Below, in pieces: positions 15,073 through 21,997 of a stretch of DNA of 21,997 nucleotides; positions within the stretch are counted from its first letter, which is position 1; every line of letters begins with the position of its first letter. This stretch comes from Anammoximicrobium sp032229885 (GTDB lineage: Bacteria > Planctomycetota > Planctomycetia > Pirellulales > Pirellulaceae), in NCBI GenBank assembly GCA_032229885.1, contig JAVYAJ010000108.1, forward strand, positions 1 to 21,997, given 5' to 3'. Both the position numbers and the translations under genes were made by a program. The notes under the pieces were generated by a model, which was not told the DNA's origin, ran no database searches, and was given only the letters and a program-made list of their open reading frames with translations.

Positions 15073-16043
15073 CGCGGATCTCTCCGAACAGGCGTGTGTT
15101 GGGGACAGGTACGCTGGCCAGTGCGCCGTCCAACCGAGATTTACAGGCTCTCGCCCTCGCCAACGTACGGGATTGCCACGGTCAGGCGACCACGACTACC
15201 CTCATATTCAGGCCGGACGACACACTAGACGGTTCCCGTCCGCGCCGCACACCGGCCCGTTGCCAGCCTCTCAGGATGGCTGTGGCGAACTCGCCTGTCA
15301 ACAAGCGGCGAGCAAGCCGACGCGCGTCGATCGCACGGTCAATCGATGCAACCTAAAACTCGAAACCTAAAAGTCGAAACCCAAAACCCAAAACCCCCCA
15401 AGAACCGATCCGAAATATAACGTAGGCGGGTAAGAATGGCCTGTCGAACGCCGATGCCGGCGCGCAAAGGACAGATCGGCGCCCGCGCGACGAACGGCCA
15501 GGCCGAGCCGCGCGAAGCATAAGCATCGAAGATCGGGACAAGCGAGCTAACCGCGACCATGCACACGACTCGTCGATCGCACATTTCTAGCGTCGCTCGA
15601 CATTAGCTAAATCGTCCAATCCGCGCAATCCTCCAGCGCACACGTATCCTTCTGGCAACTCACGATACTAGAGTCTATACTGTTTACGGGCTTTGGCGTG
15701 GTTCACGCAATTCGAGAAAAAAGGGCGGCGGTGACGTGCTGCGCGCGGCGGCACGCGGCCGTTCGCTTCGTTTTCAGGTTGCCGCAACCAGCCCATCGCC
15801 TCGTGTGCATTCGATTGACAGCCTTGGTGGTCTGATTTCGTACAGGCGCCGATTCGGTCGCCACGATTCACCCACCGCCGAGGCCCCCAATTTTGACAAT
15901 CGCCAGGTCGCAGACGTCGCACACGGGGGCGCGGATGCCGCGGCGCGTCCAGACGGGCGGATCGGTTGTCGCAAGCCCCGTTTTGATGGCAGACATGCTA
16001 ACGATACTTCTGACGGTCGGAATCCGCAGTGATAGGCAGCGTT
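15073..16043. other. Long intergenic region upstream of sucA
   Basis: About 970 bp separate divergent genes. It contains a heptad array at 15350-15398. TATACT at 15676-15681, with a poor TGGCAA 17 nt upstream, is the only promoter-like string towards sucA, and it would leave a leader over 300 nt long. Short open frames on both strands have no recognisable similarity or ribosome sites. I see no RNA gene, although a structured leader RNA cannot be ruled out by eye. Confidence 0.45.
15350..15398. repeat. 7-bp periodic tandem array
   Basis: Seven consecutive heptads fit one phase: AACCTAA, AACTCGA, AACCTAA, AAGTCGA, then AACCCAA twice, then AACCCCC. The unit differs from the array at 2331 but shares the 7-bp period. 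AACCTAA recurs at 14-bp spacing, so a 14-bp higher-order unit is also possible. Confidence 0.65.
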
Positions 16044-18824
16044 ATGCAGGACGGTGAGAACTCGCTGAATCTAGGATATCTAGAGCATTTGTATGGACTG
16101 TACCTGCAAGATCCCCAGCAGGTTCCCAACCAGTGGCGGACCTATTTCACCCGGGAATTGAGTTCGCCCGGCGCTGACGACGCCGATTTCGCGACCGCGG
16201 CGCTGCCGGAGGCCGACGGGCTCGCTCCGGACTTCGTGGCGGCGCGCAGCGACGAGCTGCGCCACGCCCGGCTTCAAGAACGTTTGGATCTGCTCGTCCG
16301 CAATTACCGCGTGCGCGGTCATATTGCCGCCCAGATCGATCCGCTGGGCCGGCATCGGCCCCGTCCGTTGGAGATCGACCCCGAGTATCACGGCTTCACG
16401 GCGGCCGAGCTGGATTTTCCGTTTTCGACCAAGACGCTGCGCGGCTCGAATACCCAGACCCTGCGCGAAGTTCTGCAGCGGATGGAGGACAGCTATTGCA
16501 GCGCGATCGGCGTCCAGTTCATGCACATCGACGATCTGGAGGCTCGGGGCTGGCTGCAGCGGCGGATCGAGAACTCGGAGAATCGCCTTCACCTGGATCG
16601 CGACCAGCAGGTGCGGATCCTGTCGCGGCTGACCGATGCGGTCCTGTTCGAACAGTTCGTTCGGACGAAGTACGTCGGGACGAAAAGCTTCTCGCTCGAG
16701 GGCGCCGAGACGCTGATCCCGCTGCTCGATCTGGCGATCGAAAAGCTCGCGAGCCAAGGCATTCGCGAGATCGTGATGGGCATGTCGCATCGCGGGCGAC
16801 TGAACGTGTTGGCCAACATCGTGGGCAAGAGCTTCCAGGCGATCTTTCGCGAGTTCGACGACGCCGATGCCGAGTTGTTCAAGAATCGTGGCGATGTCAA
16901 ATACCACTTGGGCTATCACGACTATTATGTGACCTCGAACGGCCAAAAGGTGCACATCTCGCTGGACTTCAACCCCTCGCACTTAGAGTTCGTCAGCCCC
17001 GTGACGCTGGGCCGCTGTCGGGGCAAGCAGGATCGGTTCGGCGACGCCCAGCGCAAGATTGGCGCCCCGATCCTGATCCACGGCGACGCCGCGTTTGCCG
17101 GCGAGGGCATCGTGCAGGAGACGCTGAACCTGAGCCAACTGCGGCATTACGAAGTCGGCGGCGCGATCCATGTGGTCGTGAACAACCAGATCGGTTTCAC
17201 GACGCCGCCGGAGGAAGGCCGCTCGTGCGGATACGCCACGGACGTCGCCCGCATGTTGCAGATCCCGATTTTTCACGTCAACGGCGAACACCCGGAGGCC
17301 GTGGCGCAAGTGGTCGATTTGGCGCTCGATTTTCGCGCGACTTTCCACCGCGACGTGGTGATCGACATGTACTGTTTTCGGCGCTGGGGCCACAACGAGG
17401 GCGACGAGCCTTCGTTTACCCAGCCGCTGATGTACCGCGCGATCGAGCAGCGTCCGACGATTCGCGAATCCTATCTCGAGCGTCTGCTGAAGCTCGGCAA
17501 GATCACGCGCGACGACGCCGACGAGATCGCGCAGCGGCGGCACGAGGATCTGGAACGCAACCTGTCGCTGGCCCGCCGCGAGGATTACGTCTACAAGCCC
17601 GAGGCGCTCGAGGCGGTCTGGAAAAATTATCTGGGAATGGACGAGTGCTTTGTCGAGGACGTGCCGACCGGCGTCGACCAGCGGACGCTCGCCCGTTACC
17701 AAGAGCGGCTGGTCGCGATTCCCGGCGATTTTCACCTCCACCCGAAACTCCGTCGCCTGATGAACCAGCGGCGGGCGATGGCGGCGGGAACCGCGCCGTT
17801 GGATTGGGCGGCGGCCGAGCTGTTGGCGTTGGCCAGCGTGGCGGCCGAGGGCTATCGGGTCAGGATGTCAGGCCAGGACTCGCAGCGCGGCACCTTCAGC
17901 CAGCGGCACGCCGTCCTACACGACACCGAAGACGCTCGGACCTATATGCCGCTGCAACACGTGACCGAGGACCAGGCGCCCGTCGAGATCATCAACAGCC
18001 CGCTGTCCGAATGCGGCGTGCTGGGCTTCGAGTACGGCTACAGCTTGGTGTTCCCCGATGGCCTGGTGTTGTGGGAAGCGCAGTTCGGCGACTTTGTCAA
18101 CGCGGCTCAGGTGATCATCGATCAATTCATCACCAGCGCCGAGGACAAATGGCGGCAATTGAGCGGGCTGGTCCTGCTGCTGCCCCACGCCTTCGAGGGC
18201 CAGGGGCCGGAACACTCCAGCGCCCGGCTCGAGCGTTTCCTCCAGTTGGCGGCCGAAGACAATATCCAGATCGTCGTGCCGAGCACGCCGGCCCAGTATT
18301 TTCACGTCCTGCGGCGGCAGGTCGTCCGCCGCTGGCGAAAACCGTTGATCGTGCTCACGCCGAAAAGCTTGCTGCGGCATCCGGCCGTTGTGTCGCCGCT
18401 CGCGGACTGTGCGCAAGGCCGTTTTCAACGCGTGCTGCCCGACACCGAGGCGCGAGAAGTCCCCGTCAGCCGGATCCTGCTGACCAGCGGCAAGGTGTAT
18501 TACGATCTGGCCCACGCCCGCGCCGAGCGTCAACGCACGGACATCGCTATCGTACGGATCGAACAGTTCTATCCGTTTCCCGAAGCCGAATTGGCCGCAA
18601 TCCTCAAGACGTATCCCGCGAATACGCCCGTGATCTGGGTCCAGGAAGAGCCGGAAAACATGGGCGCGTGGCCGTATCTGCGTTTTCGCTATGGCGACAA
18701 GCTGCTGGGCAGATGGCCGTGGCGCGGCGTCTCGCGAGCCCCGTCCGCCAGCCCGGCCACCGGATCGAGCGGCGCGCACAAATTGGAACAAGAAGAAGTG
18801 ATCAGCCACGCCCTGGAGTCGTAA
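16044..18824 (+). CDS. sucA: 2-oxoglutarate dehydrogenase E1 component
   Basis: E1o is the thiamine-diphosphate decarboxylase of the 2-oxoglutarate dehydrogenase complex in the TCA cycle. The 926-residue product matches the family length. The N-terminal helix (LGYLEHLYGLYLQDPQQVP) is the segment that docks E2. Core motifs are GMSHRGRLNVLANI (about residue 246), HGDAAFAGEG (about 346) with VVNNQIGF (about 378) for the ThDP/metal site, FHVNGEHPEAV, and RRWGHNEGDEPSFTQP. The transketolase-like half shows GQDSQRGTFSQRHAVLHD, and the C-terminal WVQEEPENMGAW is typical. ATG at 16044 is preferred; a GTG at 16029 in the same frame is possible, and neither has a strong Shine-Dalgarno. First gene of sucA-sucB-lpdA. 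Confidence 0.95.
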   Translation: MQDGENSLNLGYLEHLYGLYLQDPQQVPNQWRTYFTRELSSPGADDADFATAALPEADGLAPDFVAARSDELRHARLQERLDLLVRNYRVRGHIAAQIDPLGRHRPRPLEIDPEYHGFTAAELDFPFSTKTLRGSNTQTLREVLQRMEDSYCSAIGVQFMHIDDLEARGWLQRRIENSENRLHLDRDQQVRILSRLTDAVLFEQFVRTKYVGTKSFSLEGAETLIPLLDLAIEKLASQGIREIVMGMSHRGRLNVLANIVGKSFQAIFREFDDADAELFKNRGDVKYHLGYHDYYVTSNGQKVHISLDFNPSHLEFVSPVTLGRCRGKQDRFGDAQRKIGAPILIHGDAAFAGEGIVQETLNLSQLRHYEVGGAIHVVVNNQIGFTTPPEEGRSCGYATDVARMLQIPIFHVNGEHPEAVAQVVDLALDFRATFHRDVVIDMYCFRRWGHNEGDEPSFTQPLMYRAIEQRPTIRESYLERLLKLGKITRDDADEIAQRRHEDLERNLSLARREDYVYKPEALEAVWKNYLGMDECFVEDVPTGVDQRTLARYQERLVAIPGDFHLHPKLRRLMNQRRAMAAGTAPLDWAAAELLALASVAAEGYRVRMSGQDSQRGTFSQRHAVLHDTEDARTYMPLQHVTEDQAPVEIINSPLSECGVLGFEYGYSLVFPDGLVLWEAQFGDFVNAAQVIIDQFITSAEDKWRQLSGLVLLLPHAFEGQGPEHSSARLERFLQLAAEDNIQIVVPSTPAQYFHVLRRQVVRRWRKPLIVLTPKSLLRHPAVVSPLADCAQGRFQRVLPDTEAREVPVSRILLTSGKVYYDLAHARAERQRTDIAIVRIEQFYPFPEAELAAILKTYPANTPVIWVQEEPENMGAWPYLRFRYGDKLLGRWPWRGVSRAPSASPATGSSGAHKLEQEEVISHALES

Positions 18825-18882
18825 CCACGACAGGCACGGGGCCCGCGCTGACACGACCGATTCTCCATCAGGTGAACGAACC

Positions 18883-20244
18883 ATGGTCCACGAACTCAAA
18901 GTCCCGCAGGCGGGCGAATCGATCCAGGAAGTCCAAATCGGCCAGTGGCTCAAGAAAGAGGGCCAGTGGGTCGAACGCGACGAGGTCGTCGTCGAGCTGG
19001 AGACCGACAAGGCCAGCCTCGATCTCCCAGCCCCGGTCGCGGGCGTACTGTCCAAGATCCTCAAACCGGACGGCGCCGCCTGTACGATCGGCGAGATCAT
19101 CGCCGAGATCGACCCGGCCGCCAAACCCACCGCGGATGCCGCGACGGAGACGGCGCCCGCGCCCGCGCCATCGGCCGCCCCGCCGATCATCATGCCCGCG
19201 GCTCAACGCCTGTTGGACGAGCACGGACTGCAGGCTTCGGCCGTCGCGGCGACCGGCCCGGGCGGACGCTTGCTGAAGGAGGACGTCTTGCAACACGTCG
19301 GTTCGCGGGGCCCAGCGACGGCTCCTGATGTCGCCGGATTGCCGACGCCCGCCGCCGCGCCGAGCACGGCGTCCAGGCCGACGTCGGCGTCGCAGCCGGA
19401 TACGAGTCTGCAACCGTCCGCGGGCGCAACCGCGGGCGCGGCGCCGCTGGGCGTCGGGGCGACCAGCCCCAGCCCAACAGGCGCCAACCCGGCCAGCCAC
19501 GCGCCCGGAGGTCACGCTGCGGCCGACAGCGCCCCCGCCGCCTCGCCGCGCGACCAAGTCGTGCCGATGACGCTGATCCGGCGACGGATCGCCGAACGCC
19601 TGGTGCAAGCCCAGCGCGACATGGCTCTGCTGACGACGTTCAACGAGATCGACATGTCGGCCGTCATCCAACTGCGCCAGCAGTACCGCGAACGATTTCA
19701 GGAAAAGCACGGCGTCAAGCTCGGGTTCATGTCCTTCTTCACCAAGGCCGCCGTCGAAGGGCTGCGCGAGTTCCCGGCGATCAACGCCCAGGTCCGCGGA
19801 ACGGACATCGTCTACCACCATTACTGCGACATCGGAATTGCCGTCGGCAGCGCCAAGGGGTTGGTCGTCCCCGTGCTGCGCGGCGCCGAACAACTCGGAT
19901 TCGCCGAGATCGAACGGCGGATCGCGGACTTTGCGACCCGCGCGGGTACGAATAAGCTTCGTCCCGAAGAACTGTCCGGCGGGACGTTCACGATCACCAA
20001 CGGCGGAGTCTACGGGTCGCTGCTGTCCACCCCGATCGTCAATCCGCCGCAAAGCGGCGTGTTGGGGCTGCACGCGATTCAAGAACGGCCCGTGGCCGAG
20101 AACGGGCAGATCGTGATCCGGCCGATGATGTACGTCGCGCTGAGCTATGACCATCGGATCGTCGACGGACGCGAGGCCGTGACGTTTTTGAAACGTATCA
20201 AAGAGGTGATCGAAACGCCGGCCCGTCTGTTGCTAGAGGTCTGA
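18883..20244 (+). CDS. sucB: Dihydrolipoamide succinyltransferase (E2 of 2-oxoglutarate dehydrogenase)
   Basis: E2o forms the core of the complex and transfers succinyl from its lipoyl arm to CoA. The 453-residue protein has one N-terminal lipoyl domain (1-77; ELETDKAS with lipoyl K43). The peripheral subunit-binding domain spans about 102-139 (MPAAQRLLDEHGLQASAVAA, GPGGRLLKEDVLQHV). A flexible Ala/Pro/Ser/Thr/Gly-rich linker of about 85 residues follows, and the catalytic domain runs from about 225. The active-site motif is SYDHRIVDGR, with H424 and D428. The single lipoyl domain and the position right after sucA favour E2o over pyruvate E2. The gap to sucA is 58 nt. The stop is 4 nt before lpdA, so translation is probably coupled. 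Confidence 0.94.
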   Translation: MVHELKVPQAGESIQEVQIGQWLKKEGQWVERDEVVVELETDKASLDLPAPVAGVLSKILKPDGAACTIGEIIAEIDPAAKPTADAATETAPAPAPSAAPPIIMPAAQRLLDEHGLQASAVAATGPGGRLLKEDVLQHVGSRGPATAPDVAGLPTPAAAPSTASRPTSASQPDTSLQPSAGATAGAAPLGVGATSPSPTGANPASHAPGGHAAADSAPAASPRDQVVPMTLIRRRIAERLVQAQRDMALLTTFNEIDMSAVIQLRQQYRERFQEKHGVKLGFMSFFTKAAVEGLREFPAINAQVRGTDIVYHHYCDIGIAVGSAKGLVVPVLRGAEQLGFAEIERRIADFATRAGTNKLRPEELSGGTFTITNGGVYGSLLSTPIVNPPQSGVLGLHAIQERPVAENGQIVIRPMMYVALSYDHRIVDGREAVTFLKRIKEVIETPARLLLEV

Positions 20245-20248
20245 ACAC

Positions 20249-21661
20249 GTGAAACAAGATTCCTTCGATCTGGTTGTTGTCGGCGGCGGCCCGGGCGGCT
20301 ACGTGGCGGCGCTCCGAGCCGCTCGACAGGGCATGTCGGTGGCTTGCATCGACGAACACGACCAACTGGGCGGCACGTGCCTGCGGGTCGGCTGCATCCC
20401 CAGCAAGGCGCTGCTCGAGTCCAGCCAGCGGTACGTCGAGGCGCGCCAGAGCCTGGCCCAGCACGGCGTGCTGGTCGGCGACGTACGGCTGGATCTGGCC
20501 GTGATGCAGCAGCGGAAAGATCAGGTTGTCAAAACACTGGCCGATGGCGTCGCCGGTCTGTTAAAGCAGGCCGGCGTGACGCGGCTGCAAGGTCGCGGCC
20601 GGCTGGACGGCCCGGCCCGCGTGACCGTGACGTCGCCGGATGCCGAACGGTCGTTGAAGGCCCGACACATTTTGCTGGCGACGGGCAGCCGCCCCGCCCC
20701 CCTGCGCGGCGTCGAACTGGACGGCGAGCGAATCGGGACCAGCACCGACGCCCTGGCTTACGCCGAGATCCCTTCGCGCTTGGTCGTCATCGGCGCCGGC
20801 TACATCGGTCTGGAATTGGGCAGCGTCTGGCGCCGTCTGGGCGCCGAGGTCACGGTGCTCGAAGCCCTGGATCGCATCCTGCCGGGCATGGACCTGGATC
20901 TGGCCCGGGCCGCGCAAGCGATGTTCGAAAAACAGGGGTTCACCTTTCGTCTGGGCGTGCGAGTCGCGGGCGCTTCGGCGACCAAACGCCAGGCGACGGT
21001 TCGTTGCGAGGGCGGCGAAACATTCAAATGCGACCGCGTCCTGCTGGCGATCGGCCGGGTCGCCAATACGCGCGACCTGGGCCTCGAGACGGTCGGGATT
21101 GAACCGGACCAGCGCGGCGAGATCCCCGTCGCGGACAACTTTGCCACCTCGGCGCCCGGCGTCTGGGCCATCGGCGATTGCATCCGCGGACCCAAGCTGG
21201 CGCACAAGGCGTCGCACGAAGCGGTGGCGTGCATCGAGGCGTTGGCCGGCGGGCGGACGTCGATCCGCTACGACACGATCCCCGGCGTCGTCTACACGCA
21301 TCCCGAGATCGCCTCGGTCGGCAAGACCGAACAGCAACTGCAGGCCGACAACATCGAGTTCCGTCGCGGCGTGTTCCCGCTGCAGGCCAGCGGCCGGGCG
21401 CGCGCGATGGGCGAGACCGACGGCCGTGTTAAAGTGCTGGCCGACGCCCGCACCGATCGCCTGCTGGGCGTCCACATCATCGGCCCTCATGCGGGCGACC
21501 TGATCGCCGAAGCGGCCGCCGCCATCGAGTTCGGCGCCAGCGCCGAAGACCTCGGCCACGTGTGCCACGCCCACCCCACGCTGTCCGAGTCGCTCGGCGA
21601 AGCCGCCCTGGCGGTCGCTAACCGAGCCATCCACATTCCGCCCGCCCGGCGGGCTACGTGA
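20249..21661 (+). CDS. lpdA: Dihydrolipoamide dehydrogenase (E3)
   Basis: E3 is the FAD enzyme that reoxidises dihydrolipoyl groups with NAD+. The 470-residue product has the FAD-binding VVVGGGPGGYVAALRAARQG (9-28), the redox disulfide C44/C49 in GGTCLRVGCIPSK, the NAD-binding VVIGAGYIGLELGSVW (179-194), the second FAD segment GVWAIGDCIRG, and the C-terminal catalytic pair H442 and E447 in AHPTLSE. All key residues are present. The start is GTG, 4 nt after the sucB stop; no other start allows a complete FAD fold. Besides the 2-oxoglutarate dehydrogenase complex it could serve the glycine cleavage system encoded at the left of the window, since no other E3 is visible. Confidence 0.96.
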   Translation: MKQDSFDLVVVGGGPGGYVAALRAARQGMSVACIDEHDQLGGTCLRVGCIPSKALLESSQRYVEARQSLAQHGVLVGDVRLDLAVMQQRKDQVVKTLADGVAGLLKQAGVTRLQGRGRLDGPARVTVTSPDAERSLKARHILLATGSRPAPLRGVELDGERIGTSTDALAYAEIPSRLVVIGAGYIGLELGSVWRRLGAEVTVLEALDRILPGMDLDLARAAQAMFEKQGFTFRLGVRVAGASATKRQATVRCEGGETFKCDRVLLAIGRVANTRDLGLETVGIEPDQRGEIPVADNFATSAPGVWAIGDCIRGPKLAHKASHEAVACIEALAGGRTSIRYDTIPGVVYTHPEIASVGKTEQQLQADNIEFRRGVFPLQASGRARAMGETDGRVKVLADARTDRLLGVHIIGPHAGDLIAEAAAAIEFGASAEDLGHVCHAHPTLSESLGEAALAVANRAIHIPPARRAT

Positions 21662-21684
21662 AAACCTGGTATGGAACCGCACAG

Positions 21685-21736
21685 ACGCAGAGGGCGCTGA
21701 GTCTCCCGGTATCCATTCCCTCCGCGTTCTCTGCGT
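21685..21736 (+). terminator. Imperfect inverted repeat downstream of lpdA
   Basis: Arms 21685-21701 (starting ACGCAGAG) and 21720-21736 (ending CTCTGCGT) match at 14 of 17 positions, with an 18-nt loop. The outer 8 bp are perfect. It starts 23 nt after the lpdA stop and could end the sucA-sucB-lpdA transcript, but there is no T-run. The CGCAGAG/CTCTGCG string is also a common intergenic repeat in several bacterial groups. The rest, to 21997, shows no gene I can support. Confidence 0.45.
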
Positions 21737-21997
21737 TTCAAAACAACAACCGCCCATCACGCCCACGAATCACGCCTGGCGAGCGAGCGGCCGACTTCGT
21801 GACTCTGGTCAACAGCGCAATCCGCTACGCCTTTGGACGTGAGCGCAGATATCAAGCAGCGTGGTGGACACGCTGCCGAGCGGCTCGACAGGGCTCGACG
21901 GGCTACGCCTCGCTGCGGCCCGAGCCGGTGGGTTTGGCGCCATTCGGCGCCGCGCACGCCGAAGGCGATCCGTCGCTTCCGGGCCGATCGTACGGAA

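Noticed and set aside
16496..19276. A 926-codon open frame overlapping sucA and the start of sucB in another frame.
   Set aside because: It is Arg/Gly/Pro-rich shadow coding produced by high GC at third positions; sucA and sucB are unmistakable in their own frames.
21757..21957. A 66-codon minus-strand frame near the right edge.
   Set aside because: No similarity, no ribosome site, and the region has repeat-like character.

Overview
The window is about 22 kb of GC-rich bacterial chromosome. It looks like a member of the Planctomycetota, probably Pirellulales-like. This is inferred from the gene content (split glycine decarboxylase subunit GcvPA, lipid A gene lpxB, two large secreted barrel-type proteins of the kind common in this phylum, a tiny Lys/Ala/Pro-rich histone-tail-like protein) and from long intergenic regions full of short palindromes and 7-bp repeats. 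No rRNA, tRNA, CRISPR array, IS element or phage gene was found.

Layout. (1) 294-728, plus strand: a hicBA toxin-antitoxin pair whose toxin frame is broken by one extra base. (2) 954-4188, minus strand: glycine cleavage genes gcvT, gcvH and gcvPA; the PLP-binding partner gcvPB is not in the window. A 133-bp heptanucleotide array and a palindromic repeat lie between gcvH and gcvPA. (3) 4609-6213, plus: a secreted glycosidase-like protein with a discoidin-like domain inserted in the barrel. (4) 6749-9642, plus: ferrous iron uptake genes feoA and feoB behind a strong sigma70-like promoter with a Fur-type operator just downstream of it. (5) 9898-10056, minus: a 52-residue Lys/Ala/Pro-rich protein with a CxxC motif. 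(6) 10356-11630, minus: lpxB (lipid A disaccharide synthase), divergent from queC (12084-12827, plus; queuosine precursor synthesis). (7) 12871-15072, minus: a 733-residue secreted protein with a COG1649-like barrel and a C-terminal beta-sandwich. (8) 16044-21661, plus: sucA-sucB-lpdA, a complete 2-oxoglutarate dehydrogenase complex operon.

The genes are mainly core metabolism: one-carbon/glycine catabolism, the TCA cycle, iron import, lipid A and tRNA modification. Both the glycine cleavage system and 2-oxoglutarate dehydrogenase are lipoyl enzymes that use a dihydrolipoamide dehydrogenase, and LpdA encoded here could serve both. The unusual material is mostly between genes: a two-copy palindromic repeat, heptad arrays in two places, a tandem 14/15-bp repeat region inside the feo operon, a TRSASEG-coding repeat, and GC-rich hairpins without U-tracts behind most 3' ends. 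I do not see a clearly new multi-gene system. The best leads are the broken hicA, the Fur-controlled feo promoter, the domain-inserted glycosidase, the small histone-tail-like protein and the heptad/palindrome repeats.
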